Source: Alloacidobacterium dinghuense (GTDB taxonomy: Bacteria > Acidobacteriota > Terriglobia > Terriglobales > Acidobacteriaceae). From it: a DNA stretch of 64,000 bases. The position numbers and the translations under genes are program-made. Position 1 is the stretch's first letter, and every line of letters begins with the position of its first letter. The stretch lies in contig NZ_CP060394.1 of the NCBI RefSeq assembly GCF_014274465.1, forward strand, positions 1,426,001-1,490,000. The letters run 5' to 3'. Of this stretch, positions 35,803 to 44,791 are shown in pieces. The notes under the pieces are model-generated. The model saw only the letters and a program-made list of their open reading frames with translations, was not told the origin of the DNA and searched no databases.

Positions 35803-36741
35803 ATGACGGCAAGACTAAGTTACGTCCTCATCACCCCGGCACGGAATGAAGCGCAATTCATCGAGTTGACGCTTCGATCGATGATTGCCCAAACCTATAA
35901 ACCACTGCGATGGGTCATCGTTAGTGATGGCTCAACGGACGAAACAGACGAAATTGTTGCTCGATATTCTGCTGAGCATGCCTGGATCGAATTGGTAAGT
36001 CTGCCCCAGCGCAAAGAACGCCACTTCGCCGGAAAGGTGATGGCATTCAACGCCGGCCTTGAGCGCGTCGCCGGCCTGCCATACGAGGTCGTTGTTAGCC
36101 TGGATGCAGACATCAGCTTCGACTCCGATTACTTTGCATTCCTGCTGGGAAAGCTCGCATCGGATCCCGAACTGGGCTTGGTCGGAACGCCATTCCGTGA
36201 GTTATCCGGAGAGAGCTATGACTATCGGTTCGTGAGCATTGAGCATGTCTCCGGAGCTTGCCAGGTGTTTCGACGCAGCTGTTTCGAGGGGATTGGAGGC
36301 TACGTTCCGATCCGTGGCGGTTCCATCGACCACGTAGCGGTGATCACCGCCAGAATGAAGGGCTGGAAGACGCGCACCTTTACCGAGAAGCATTGTATTC
36401 ATCATCGGCAAATTGGCACGGCGGCCCATCACCCGATAGCTGCCAGGTTCCGAGTGGGCCTGAAGGATTATGCCGTCGGCAACCATCCTTTGTGGGAATT
36501 GTGTAGAGTGGCACGTCAGATGATGATGCCGCCGCGTTGCATCGGTGGCCTTGCTTTGGGAGCAGGTTATGTCTGGGGTCTTGTCCGGCGGATAAAGCGC
36601 CCGGTTTCGCCCGAACTGATCGAGTTTCATCGGGGCGAGCAGATGCAGCGGCTGTTCCGTTTCCTGCAGCGAGGTGCGCGCTCATCGAAACAGATGCCGT
36701 GGGCGGGCGAATCTAACATGGGGAAGGGAACGGCGGAATGA
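35803..36741 (+). CDS. GT2-family glycosyltransferase
   Basis: A 312-residue GT-A fold transferase. It begins with YVLITPARNEAQFIELTLRSM and VIVSDGSTDETDEIV; the metal-binding SLDADISFD motif lies near residue 100. A later segment (GGSIDHVAVITARMKGWKTRTF) corresponds to the acceptor-side ED/DH region. There is no clear transmembrane helix, although the C-terminus is moderately hydrophobic. The sugar is not predictable. Its last codons overlap the next gene (ATGA). Confidence 0.85.
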   Translation: MTARLSYVLITPARNEAQFIELTLRSMIAQTYKPLRWVIVSDGSTDETDEIVARYSAEHAWIELVSLPQRKERHFAGKVMAFNAGLERVAGLPYEVVVSLDADISFDSDYFAFLLGKLASDPELGLVGTPFRELSGESYDYRFVSIEHVSGACQVFRRSCFEGIGGYVPIRGGSIDHVAVITARMKGWKTRTFTEKHCIHHRQIGTAAHHPIAARFRVGLKDYAVGNHPLWELCRVARQMMMPPRCIGGLALGAGYVWGLVRRIKRPVSPELIEFHRGEQMQRLFRFLQRGARSSKQMPWAGESNMGKGTAE

Positions 36742-37580
36742 AGCCGACCACGTTCACGTCCAACATTAATGAGACCGGGGTGGAAGCTCAGCCTGTCGGC
36801 CCGAAGGGGAAGTCACTGCGAACCGGCCGCCTCATCATTAATGCGGACGATTGGGGCCGCGATCGCGAAACGACCGATCGCACCTTGGACTGTGTGCGCC
36901 GGGGAACGGTTTCATCCGTCAGCGCCATGGTATTTATGGAAGATTCGGAACGTGCCGCCGGGATCGCTCGCGATCACGGGATCGACACGGGTCTCCACCT
37001 CAACTTCACGTCAGCCTTTTCGGCGTTGGGGCTTCCATCACAGCTCGTCGAGCATCAGAAGTGCGTGTCGCAGTACTTGCTACGACACCGTCTTTCTCAG
37101 GTCGTGTTCCACCCCGGCCTAATTCGCTCCTTCGAATATGTGTTGACCGCTCAACGAGACGAATTTATTCGTCTCTATGGACAAGAACCCAGGCGCCTTG
37201 ATGGTCACCATCACATGCACCTTTGCGCCAATGTCCTCTTCGGTGGACTCCTGCCTCCAGGAACTACTGTCCGGCGAAACTTCTCGTTTGAGCCTGGAGA
37301 GAAGAGTTCTGGCAACCGTTGCTATCGCCGGGTAACAGACTGGGCTCTAGACCGACATCATCGATTAACCAACTTTTTCTTCTCCATTCAGCCGCTCGCG
37401 CCGTTGGACCGCCTCCAACGGATCGTCAACTTATCCCGCCAGTTTATTGTCGAAGTGGAGACTCATCCGCAGGATCCGGCAGAGTACGCATTTCTAACCG
37501 GCGATGGAATCGACAACTTAGTCGGTACCTGTGTGATCGCCTCACGTTATGATGTCGGCCCTAGTGAGACCGGGCGGTAA
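36738..37580 (+). CDS. ChbG/HpnK (YdjC-like) carbohydrate deacetylase
   Basis: A 280-residue member of the YdjC fold. LIINADDWG (about 34-42), TGLHLNF (about 91-97) and LDGHHHMHL (about 155-163) carry the metal-binding Asp and His residues. Known relatives remove acetyl groups from chitooligosaccharides (ChbG) or from N-acetylglucosaminyl hopanoids (HpnK). Here the neighbours suggest a polysaccharide-intermediate substrate. It overlaps the preceding glycosyltransferase by four bases. Confidence 0.85.
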   Translation: MKPTTFTSNINETGVEAQPVGPKGKSLRTGRLIINADDWGRDRETTDRTLDCVRRGTVSSVSAMVFMEDSERAAGIARDHGIDTGLHLNFTSAFSALGLPSQLVEHQKCVSQYLLRHRLSQVVFHPGLIRSFEYVLTAQRDEFIRLYGQEPRRLDGHHHMHLCANVLFGGLLPPGTTVRRNFSFEPGEKSSGNRCYRRVTDWALDRHHRLTNFFFSIQPLAPLDRLQRIVNLSRQFIVEVETHPQDPAEYAFLTGDGIDNLVGTCVIASRYDVGPSETGR

Positions 37581-37737
37581 TATCCGCGGCCGATGCAACC
37601 GATGAGAGTTTCTCTTCACCGATCAAAAAGATTTTTCCCGTTCCAACGTTTGCCCCTAGGGATCGAAGATCACTAGAGTGGCGCAATAGTGCCTTAACTG
37701 CTCATTAGAGCTGGGGCAACCCCCGGTGCAGGAATCG

Positions 37738-38643
37738 ATGACGAACCAAGCAAGCCATATCAACGTTTGCATTTGTACCTACAAACGATCAGACTTTCTC
37801 AAGCGTTTGCTGAAAGATCTCCGCCATCAGGAAACGGGAGGCCGCTTCACCTATTCGATCGTGATCTGCGACAACGATCACCTGCGATCAGCTGAACCCC
37901 TCGTCGCGGAGTTTGCTGCAACCTCGAGCATTGCCGTCAAATACTGCGTGGAGCCTCAGCAGAGCATTGCGCTCGCGCGCAACAGGGCTGTGCAGAACAC
38001 GACAGGAGACTATGTCGCATTTATCGACGATGACGAGTTTCCGGAGCGGAACTGGCTGCAGGCACTGTTCCTCGCCTGCGAGAAATATCGGGTGGATGGA
38101 GTGCTGGGGCCTGTGAAGCCAGCGTTTGGAGACGGTGTTCCGGGATGGATCGTGAAGGGTAGATTTTACGACCGGGAGTGCCACGAGACTGGTCTGGTCC
38201 TTGCTCCCGGCCAGACTCGAACAGGAAACGTGCTGCTGAAAGCAAACGTACTGCGAGACATCAATCCGCCCTTCCGCCCGGAGTTCCGAGCCGGCGAGGA
38301 CGTGGATTTCTTCAGAAGAGCGATCGAGCAAGGGCGTGTCTTCACTTGGTGCAATGAAGCGGTGGTGTATGAAGTCGTGCCGCCCTCGCGATGGACGCGC
38401 ATGCACCTCCTAAAGAAAGCCCTGCTGCGAGGTGCCTGTGCGGCGCTGCGGCCAACCGTCGGCGTGCTCAACATCACACTGTCGATCATCGCTGTTCTGG
38501 CTTACGGACTGGCGCTGCCCTTTGTAGTGCTGCTGGGGCAGCACAGATTCATGGACCTGATGATACGGCTGTGTCACCACTTGGGGAAGCTTCTCGCGCT
38601 GCTAGGCGTGAATCCGATAGCGGAACCATATGTGGCAGGGTAG
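37738..38643 (+). CDS. GT2-family glycosyltransferase with membrane-associated tail
   Basis: About 301 residues. INVCICTYKRSDFLKRLLKDL is the N-terminal block; AFIDDDEFPERNW (about 95-107) is the metal/nucleotide-binding region. EFRAGEDVDFFRRAIEQG supplies the ED motif. Hydrophobic helices near the C-terminus (ITLSIIAVLAYGLALPFVVLLG) anchor it to the membrane. The ATG at 37738 has AGGAA upstream and is preferred to GTG at 37726. It is followed by 308 bases without a protein gene, which hold the tRNA-like element. Confidence 0.85.
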   Translation: MTNQASHINVCICTYKRSDFLKRLLKDLRHQETGGRFTYSIVICDNDHLRSAEPLVAEFAATSSIAVKYCVEPQQSIALARNRAVQNTTGDYVAFIDDDEFPERNWLQALFLACEKYRVDGVLGPVKPAFGDGVPGWIVKGRFYDRECHETGLVLAPGQTRTGNVLLKANVLRDINPPFRPEFRAGEDVDFFRRAIEQGRVFTWCNEAVVYEVVPPSRWTRMHLLKKALLRGACAALRPTVGVLNITLSIIAVLAYGLALPFVVLLGQHRFMDLMIRLCHHLGKLLALLGVNPIAEPYVAG

Positions 38644-38951
38644 ATATGAAATCTTTGGCCTTATCCCAAATCATGGACACCATGTTTGGTCAGTTCAACG
38701 CGAAGCTGCTACAAACAGGAACGCATACATTTTCGGGAGCGAGCTAGGCAAAGTCGCTCTGCACGGAGAGGTCGCCGCTGGTTAAGGCACCGGTCGGTTC
38801 GCCGGCCGCGATGGGTAACCATCCGAGGGTTCAAATCCCTTCCCTCTCCGCCAACTTCTATGAGCAGCCCTTGCCGCGGGCGAGATCGATTGGTAAACGA
38901 CCCGATCTGGCTGCGCGCTGGGCGTGCGCTACACGAATAAGGTTTCAGATA
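38644..38951 (+). other. 308-bp spacer that carries the tRNA-like element
   Basis: Between the GT2 gene and the FemAB-like gene. Nothing protein-like is supported; the short ORFs overlapping it are the usual spurious frames across tRNA sequence. Apart from the tRNA-like element (38765-38853) I see no distinct promoter or terminator. Both flanking genes and the tRNA lie on the same strand, so it may be processed from the operon transcript. Confidence 0.5.
38765..38853 (+). tRNA. class II tRNA(Ser)-like RNA without an anticodon loop
   Basis: Acceptor GGAGAGG (38765-38771) pairs perfectly with CCTCTCC (38843-38849), followed by G73 (38850) and encoded CCA (38851-38853). A 3-bp D stem (38774-38776 with 38786-38788) encloses a loop with the GG pair. 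The long variable arm is GATGG-GTAA-CCATC (38810-38823). The T arm is GAGGG-TTCAAAT-CCCTT (38825-38841), with one extra C (38842) before the acceptor. These are serine-tRNA features. In the anticodon arm, CGGTCGG (38791-38797) pairs with CCGGCCG (38802-38808) with one G-T pair, leaving only the tetraloop TTCG, so no normal seven-base loop can form. It could be a tRNA pseudogene or a non-decoding tRNA. Confidence 0.8.
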
Positions 38952-39860
38952 GTGACAAAACTGATTAACGTTCGAGACAGAGAAATCCATGTCGCGGGGC
39001 GGACCTTGCGCATCGCGCAGCTGCACGGCGACCGATACAAGTTCTTAGACGATCCCGTGCCGGTAATTGAGGGGTTACGGGCGGCCGGCGAGCGAGTGGA
39101 TTTGTTCTCCTTTGCGCAAAGGCTTCCTGACAGCAAGCCGAAATTCTCCTACTCATTTGAGTGGGACAATTTCGCAGTATTGCCGATAACGACGTTTGAG
39201 AATTGGTGGAAGAATGAACTCGGCTTTAAGGCGAGGAACAAAGCGAAGCAGGCGGAAAAGAACGGTGTTGTGGTACGTGAAGTTCCTTTCGACGATGCGT
39301 TGGTTGCCGGGATCCGTGAAATCTACAATGAATGCCCGATCAGGCAGAGACGGCGCTTCCCCCATTACGGAAAAGATTTCGAAACCGTGCGCCGCGAAGA
39401 GGCGACATTCCTGGATAGCAGCATCTTTCTCGGGGCTTTTTTCGACGACAGGCTGATTGGATTTGTAAAGTTAGTGCCCGATGAGACCTGCACTCAAGCG
39501 GGGCTCATGAACATTATTTCGATGGTTAAACACAGGGACAAAGTGCCACAGAATGCTCTGATTGCACACGCAGTCCGAGCTTGCGCAACCCGGGGTATTC
39601 AGTATCTTGTGTACTCGAGATTTGATTATGGGAAGAAAGAGCATGACGGTTTACGTGACTTTAAAGAGCGCAACGGGTTCCGACGGGTTGACACACCCCG
39701 GTTCTATGTTCCTTTGACTACGATGGGTCGGATTGCCTTGCGCCTGAAGTTACACCACAGCATCTCAGAGCGCATTCCAGAGGGTGTTGCGAGCAGGCTT
39801 CGCGACCTTCGTGCTGGCTGGTACGAGCGAAAATACCGTTCGGTGATGGGAGAAGCTTAG
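38952..39860 (+). CDS. FemAB-fold acyl/aminoacyl transferase
   Basis: A 302-residue protein of the FemAB/GNAT fold. The N-terminal half carries FKARNKAKQAEKNGVVVREV, a segment very like the R-x(3)-KAE-K-x-G-V pattern of FemX/FemAB relatives. The second half has FLGAFFDDRLIGFVKLV and DGLRDFKERNGFRRVDTPRFYVPL, the latter like the terminal FK-x(2)-FG block. FemAB proteins transfer amino acids from aminoacyl-tRNA to peptidoglycan precursors, while other members act on polysaccharides with unknown donors. GTG 38952 has AAGG upstream, some 12 bases away. The tRNA-like gene lies 98 bases before it, and its stop overlaps the next start by one base. Confidence 0.75.
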   Translation: MTKLINVRDREIHVAGRTLRIAQLHGDRYKFLDDPVPVIEGLRAAGERVDLFSFAQRLPDSKPKFSYSFEWDNFAVLPITTFENWWKNELGFKARNKAKQAEKNGVVVREVPFDDALVAGIREIYNECPIRQRRRFPHYGKDFETVRREEATFLDSSIFLGAFFDDRLIGFVKLVPDETCTQAGLMNIISMVKHRDKVPQNALIAHAVRACATRGIQYLVYSRFDYGKKEHDGLRDFKERNGFRRVDTPRFYVPLTTMGRIALRLKLHHSISERIPEGVASRLRDLRAGWYERKYRSVMGEA

Positions 39861-41683
39861 TGCCTGGCATTGTAGGACTGATTACAAAGCTTCCTAGGGA
39901 GCGCGCTGAACGTGAATTGGCGACCATGCTGGGCACGCTTCGCCACGAGTCGTTTTACGTAACGGGAACGTGGATTGATGAATCTCTCGGCGTTTATGTA
40001 GGCTGGAGTGTTCAGAAGGACTCGTTTGCGGACGGGATGCCGCTATCGAACGAAACGGGCGACGTTGTTCTTGTCTTTGCGGGAGAAGAATTTCCCGAGG
40101 TCGGAACGGCAGCGCGATTGACAGCGCGCGGACACAAGCTCGATTCCGCCGAGGCATCGTACCTGGTGCATTTGTATGAGGACGATCCAAGTTTTCCGGC
40201 GAGTCTGAACGGCTTCTTTCATGGATTGTTGGTGGACCGGGTGCGCGGAACAGCCACCCTTATGAACGATCGCTACGGCATGCAGCGTCTTTACTACCAC
40301 GAATCAAAGGACGCATTTTACTTTGCCGCAGAAGCGAAAGCGGTTCTTGCCGTTCGTCCCGAACTTCGTTCGGTGGACCCAGCGAGCTTGGGAGAACTCA
40401 TTGCGATGAACGCGGTTCTGGAGAACCGTTCATTGTTTCAAGGCATTTCCGTGATGCCGGGAGCTTCGCTGTGGAGGTTTCGGAACGGCGCCATCGAACA
40501 CAAAGGCGCCTACTTTCACCCTGAGGAGTGGGAGACTCAAACCGCTCTCGATGCGGATACTTACTATGGTGAGTTGCGTAAAGTCTTCGTTCGAAACCTG
40601 CCGCGCTATTTCACCGGCCGGCAGCGTGTGGCGATGTCGCTGACAGGTGGGTTGGACACGCGGGCAGTTATGGCCTGGTACAAGGGCCCTGCGGGTTCGC
40701 TACCCTGCTACACGTTTGGAGGAATATACCGGGACTGCCAGGACGTCCTCGTCGCCCGACAGGTTGCACGAACATGCGAGCAGCCTCATCAAGTGATTGA
40801 GGCTGGCGCGGATTTTCTTTCACGATTTCCTCAGCTCGCTGAGCGGACCGTATACCTGACGGATGGCTGCGCCGATGTGAGTTGCGCCCCGCCATTCTAC
40901 GTCTGCCAACAGGCGCGCGAGATTGCTCCGGTAAGAATGACCGGCAATTATGGCGACCAAATCCTTCGCCGATTCCGGGCGTTTAAGCCAAGCGCGCTTG
41001 CTGCCGACATATTTCGGCCAGAAATGCTGGCACACATTACAGCGGCCCGCGAAACGTACATCCGCATCGCTGACACACACCCACTTTCGTTTTCCGCGTT
41101 TCGTCAGACGGCGTGGCACCACTCGAGCCTCTTTGCACTCGAACGGAGTCAAGTCTCTCAGCGGTCACCATTTCTCGATAATGACGTTGTTCGGACCAAC
41201 TTTCGGGCGCCTGCATCCGTCGCCGAGAATAATATCGCTAGGCTTCGGCTGATCGCGGACGGAAATTCCGCGCTACGGCAAATACGTACCGATATAGGCG
41301 TCGGAGGTAGGAACGAAGTCTTCCCGGGTGCGATCGTTCGTCGCTACCAAGATTTTACGTTTAAGGCCGAGTATGCCTACGATCACGGCATGCCTCAATG
41401 GGTGGCCCGAGTCGATCATGCGCTTTCACCTTTTCACTTGGAACGGCTGTTTCTCGGACGTCACAAGTATTACCATTTCCGGGTCTGGTACCGCGACAGG
41501 CTCTCGAAATACGTTCAGGAGATGCTGCTTGACCCGCTAGCTTTATCCCGACCCTATCTTGATCGCAAAGCGGTGGAGTCCATGGTTCGGGGCCATTTGA
41601 CAGGTGGCCGCAACTATACAAACGAAATCCATACACTACTCTCACTTGAGTTACTGCACCGGCTCTTTATGCATGCCGGATGA
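39860..41683 (+). CDS. asparagine-synthase-like amidotransferase without the glutaminase cysteine
   Basis: A 607-residue homologue of asparagine synthetase B. The N-terminal Ntn-hydrolase-like domain (about 1-200; NDRYGMQRLYY, FYFAAEAKAVL) begins M-P-G-I-V-G where active enzymes have Met-Cys, so the catalytic Cys2 is missing. The synthetase domain has the PPi loop as SLTGGLDTRAV (usually SGG-x-DS). Glutamine hydrolysis is thus unlikely. It may use free ammonia or another nucleophile, for example to modify uronic acid carboxyls as WbpS-type proteins do. The GTG start overlaps the FemAB-like stop, so the two are translationally coupled. Confidence 0.85.
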   Translation: MPGIVGLITKLPRERAERELATMLGTLRHESFYVTGTWIDESLGVYVGWSVQKDSFADGMPLSNETGDVVLVFAGEEFPEVGTAARLTARGHKLDSAEASYLVHLYEDDPSFPASLNGFFHGLLVDRVRGTATLMNDRYGMQRLYYHESKDAFYFAAEAKAVLAVRPELRSVDPASLGELIAMNAVLENRSLFQGISVMPGASLWRFRNGAIEHKGAYFHPEEWETQTALDADTYYGELRKVFVRNLPRYFTGRQRVAMSLTGGLDTRAVMAWYKGPAGSLPCYTFGGIYRDCQDVLVARQVARTCEQPHQVIEAGADFLSRFPQLAERTVYLTDGCADVSCAPPFYVCQQAREIAPVRMTGNYGDQILRRFRAFKPSALAADIFRPEMLAHITAARETYIRIADTHPLSFSAFRQTAWHHSSLFALERSQVSQRSPFLDNDVVRTNFRAPASVAENNIARLRLIADGNSALRQIRTDIGVGGRNEVFPGAIVRRYQDFTFKAEYAYDHGMPQWVARVDHALSPFHLERLFLGRHKYYHFRVWYRDRLSKYVQEMLLDPLALSRPYLDRKAVESMVRGHLTGGRNYTNEIHTLLSLELLHRLFMHAG

Positions 41684-41918
41684 CTTAACGATCGAATCGG
41701 AATCGATACGACAGATCGGTCTGTGCAGCGCAACAGTCTGGCCGATATCGCCAAACTCGTACTCATTTACGTTTGTCGTGACTCCCTCGAGAGCTACGCC
41801 ACACAACCAGGCAGTATTTTCAAGTGGTCCGCACCCGATCGATCCGGGATTGAAGCTTTCTTATTAGCCTCAGCGCTGGAAAGCACTGGCGGTTCTCTTT
41901 TTTGGAAAACATCGAGAC

Positions 41919-43019
41919 ATGTCAATGTCAATATCAATACAGAATAAGTTAGAGCATATTGAGCCCTGTGCCCCAGCAGAGTATCAGTTGTCGAGTTCCA
42001 AACCAGGGAAAACAGGACTCCCTCGTGATATGGCCATCGATTTCACTAAAGGAGCCCTTGTGCTCTTTATGGTCCTCTATCATTGGCTTAACTACTTCGT
42101 CGGATCTCAAGGCCACTATTACAACTATCTTCGCTTTCTAACTCCTTCCTTTATCTTCATCAGCGGCTTCATGATCTCGCAGATCCTTTTGCCTCGCTAC
42201 AAAAGCGGCAGTAGGAGCCTGGCCAAAAGATTGATCGTCCGAGGGTCCAAGCTTCTCGCCGTGTATTTGTTACTGAACATCCTTGTTGGCATCTGTCTAT
42301 CGCGCTTTCCAATCCAGTATGCTGTTTTGGGGAGGTGGCTGCGCAGCATTTGTTGGGCATTTATAGTCGCGAATCCAACGGCGTCTGCGGGCCAAAAGAG
42401 TGTCTCATTTAGCATGTTGGTGCCGATTGCTTATCTGCTCATCTTGTCGGCCGGCTTGATTATGCTGACCGGGCGAGAACGAAATACTTTTCGCTATGCA
42501 CTGTTTGTGTTACTCGCGGCCGTCATTTTATTAAGCGTCTATGGGATCGTAAGCTCCTACATTGATTTATTGATGATAGGTGTTCTTGGGGTTGTCATCG
42601 GGTTCTCGGGACGGCGGGAGATCGAATTAGTTGTAAGCCATCCTTACATACTGATTGTGCTGTATTGCTGCTATCTGGCCATAATCACTATTTGGGACGT
42701 GATACTACCGTTGGAGGTGGCTAGCGTGATCCTCACTACTGCGCTGTTGTATATCGCGGGCAGCAAAAGCGCGGCACTCGGCGCGACCCATCGTCACATC
42801 ATTTTGCTCGGACAGTACTCGCTGTTGGGTTACATCTCGCAGATTGTGATTTTGCAGGGACTGAGAAGGATTTCTTGGCTGTACCAAAATGGAGTTGGTG
42901 CTGCGCTTCTCTCCTTGTTCCTGGGCGTACTGCTAACCGTCATGGTCGTCGGAGTCGTGGATGTCGCGAGACGAAGGTTGAAAGTGGCTAACAACATGTA
43001 TCGGCTGGTTTTCGCCTAA
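41919..43019 (+). CDS. multipass membrane acyltransferase (OpgC/acyltransferase-3/DUF1624-like)
   Basis: A 366-residue protein with about ten hydrophobic helices. The first helix has the family-like arrangement RDMAIDFTKGALVLFMVLYHWLNYF, with an Asp and the conserved His in LYHW, followed by FLTPSFIFISGFMISQ. Such membrane acyltransferases add acetyl, succinyl or other acyl groups to extracellular glycans. The base composition is more AT-rich than that of neighbouring genes, which may reflect transfer. It begins 235 bases after the amidotransferase gene; that gap holds no supported gene. Confidence 0.75.
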   Translation: MSMSISIQNKLEHIEPCAPAEYQLSSSKPGKTGLPRDMAIDFTKGALVLFMVLYHWLNYFVGSQGHYYNYLRFLTPSFIFISGFMISQILLPRYKSGSRSLAKRLIVRGSKLLAVYLLLNILVGICLSRFPIQYAVLGRWLRSICWAFIVANPTASAGQKSVSFSMLVPIAYLLILSAGLIMLTGRERNTFRYALFVLLAAVILLSVYGIVSSYIDLLMIGVLGVVIGFSGRREIELVVSHPYILIVLYCCYLAIITIWDVILPLEVASVILTTALLYIAGSKSAALGATHRHIILLGQYSLLGYISQIVILQGLRRISWLYQNGVGAALLSLFLGVLLTVMVVGVVDVARRRLKVANNMYRLVFA

Positions 43020-43208
43020 CAGGGCATGGATGTCTTTTGGAAAGAGGGAATCGCGGACCTACATTGTGTCAACCGGCAAGAGATGAGGGAGATGTGGTTG
43101 GGCATCAACGTTCGGGTCAGTCAGCTCATCGGTAGTCGATTCTTACGGTGGCATGAGACGGCTAGATCACCGTTGCAGCGAGAAATAGGGTACTTAACGA
43201 GGTTCTGA

Positions 43209-44660
43209 ATGCCCCCAAATGTCGCCTCTATTATTTTCTGGATCGGCATCTTCGGCCTCTTTCTCCTTGATCGACGTGGAAAGACTCCGGCGTCCAAAGC
43301 CCTGTGGATTCCGACGGCGTGGCTGTTCTTCTGTTCCTCGCGGTCACTCTCCCTATGGCTGGGAGTCGGTGCGTCGGATACAAGTCAGGCTAGTGTCTAT
43401 CTTGAGGGTAGCCCCGTTGACCGAGCCGTTTTCATGGCTCTCGAGATAGCCGCGCTGATCGTGGTTATCAGTAGACGACAACGGGTAGGCCCCATCCTGC
43501 GAAACAATTGGGCGATCTGGCTGTTCTTCTCTTATGCGGCATTTAGCATCTTTTGGTCTGATTATCCGCTCGTAACGTTCAAGCACTGGATTAAAGGGAT
43601 TGGCGACGTGATGATGGTCCTGATCGTGCTAACCGAGGCGAACGTCAGCGACGCTATCAAACACCTGTTCACCCGACTTGGCTTCGTGCTCGTGCCGTTA
43701 TCCCTCCTCTTCATCAGGTACCTTCCGCAACTGGGGCGAGTGCTGAATAAGAGTTGGCTCATGGAGCCGGTCGGTGTTGCCACGCAGAAGAACGGCCTGG
43801 GCGAGTTGTGCGATTTTATCGGCATTGCCTTTCTTTGGCGCTTTCGCAGTGCTTATATCGACCGGAAAGACCCGAACCGCAAACGGCGCCTGCTGGCGCT
43901 TGGTACGGTCCTGGCGATGATCGTATGGTTGCTATGGATCTGCGATTCAATGACTTCCATTTGCGCGCTCAGCATGGCGAGCGCCGTGATGTTGCTCTCG
44001 ACCACTCCCGTCTTCCGCCGCAGACCCGCTTCAGTGCACCTTCTGGCTGCTGGGGTGATTGCCTGTACGGTGTACGCGCTGTTTTTTCAGTCTTCGGGCA
44101 CGTTGATACAGGGTTTGGGAAGAAATCCCACGTTAACTGGCCGCACCGAGGCTTGGCCTATATTGCTCCGCTTTGTTAATAATCGGCTGGTCGGTGTCGG
44201 GTATGAGAGCTTCTGGCTGGGCTCGCGGCTCGAAAGGGTGTGGGCGGAACCGCTGTTTAGCGGATTTCAGATTAATGAAGCCCACAACGGTTATGTCGAG
44301 ATTCTTCTTACTCTGGGGTGGATTGGAGAGGCTTTGCTGGGAATCCTGATCGCGACGGGTTATAGGAACGCAATCGGCGTCTATCGCCGCGACCCTGATA
44401 TCGGCAGTCTCAGGCTGGCCTTTTTACTCGCAACCGTTATTACCGGCTTCACGGAGGGGGCGTTCAGGATGATGGGTCCTCCATGGATCGTATTGCTGCT
44501 TGCGACCATCGCCCCGGTGTACGCCGTACGCAAGAGTGGCAGCAACAGTCGCGTGGGCAGCCAGGGACCATGGCTTGCTCAAGAGACTGATGCCGTCCGC
44601 GAGGAAGTGCCTGTTGGCAGTTACTCGGTTGCCCTTTCGCAAAGAGCGGGTCGCGGATAA
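43209..44660 (+). CDS. O-antigen ligase/polymerase family membrane protein (Wzy-like)
   Basis: A 483-residue integral membrane protein with about 11-12 helices. The periplasmic signature in the C-terminal half (LTGRTEAWPILLRFV, VGVGYESFWLG, NEAHNGYVEILLTLGWIG) is typical of the Wzy_C/WaaL superfamily; the His in EAHNGYVE is the usual conserved residue. In a Wzx/Wzy locus it is the best candidate for the polymerase. It lies between the acyltransferase and a GT4 gene. Confidence 0.85.
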   Translation: MPPNVASIIFWIGIFGLFLLDRRGKTPASKALWIPTAWLFFCSSRSLSLWLGVGASDTSQASVYLEGSPVDRAVFMALEIAALIVVISRRQRVGPILRNNWAIWLFFSYAAFSIFWSDYPLVTFKHWIKGIGDVMMVLIVLTEANVSDAIKHLFTRLGFVLVPLSLLFIRYLPQLGRVLNKSWLMEPVGVATQKNGLGELCDFIGIAFLWRFRSAYIDRKDPNRKRRLLALGTVLAMIVWLLWICDSMTSICALSMASAVMLLSTTPVFRRRPASVHLLAAGVIACTVYALFFQSSGTLIQGLGRNPTLTGRTEAWPILLRFVNNRLVGVGYESFWLGSRLERVWAEPLFSGFQINEAHNGYVEILLTLGWIGEALLGILIATGYRNAIGVYRRDPDIGSLRLAFLLATVITGFTEGAFRMMGPPWIVLLLATIAPVYAVRKSGSNSRVGSQGPWLAQETDAVREEVPVGSYSVALSQRAGRG

Positions 44661-44791
44661 ACGAGTGCTGGAGTGGGAGTGCGCTCGTGCAAGCGAGCGT
44701 TAGCGCGGTCTTCCTGTATATGCGAATGGGGCTGCACCTACCGACGCCAGGTATTGTTCTGGACGAGACGAGAAAGGAGGAGAGAGGGATT

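Noticed and set aside
38765-38853. Allo-tRNA with 8/4 or 9/3 acceptor/T arms
   Set aside because: Extending the acceptor would need T at 38772 to pair with C at 38842, and no better shift pairs fully; the 7/5 arrangement with one extra base fits best.
38765-38853. Ordinary decoding tRNA with anticodon TCG or CGG
   Set aside because: No choice of a 5-bp stem with a seven-base loop has matching sides; only the long stem with TTCG loop pairs.
38709-39026. Minus-strand ORF with a G-R-D-L-N-P-R stretch across the tRNA-like element
   Set aside because: This is the usual spurious translation of the T arm of a tRNA gene; it has no start signal or domain.
41723-41947. 74-codon ORF between amidotransferase and membrane acyltransferase genes
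   Set aside because: Overlaps the start of the acyltransferase and has no good start signal or family resemblance.
43026-43208. 60-codon ORF directly before the Wzy-like gene
   Set aside because: It abuts the Wzy start exactly, but there is no ribosome site or domain; kept as possible leader only.
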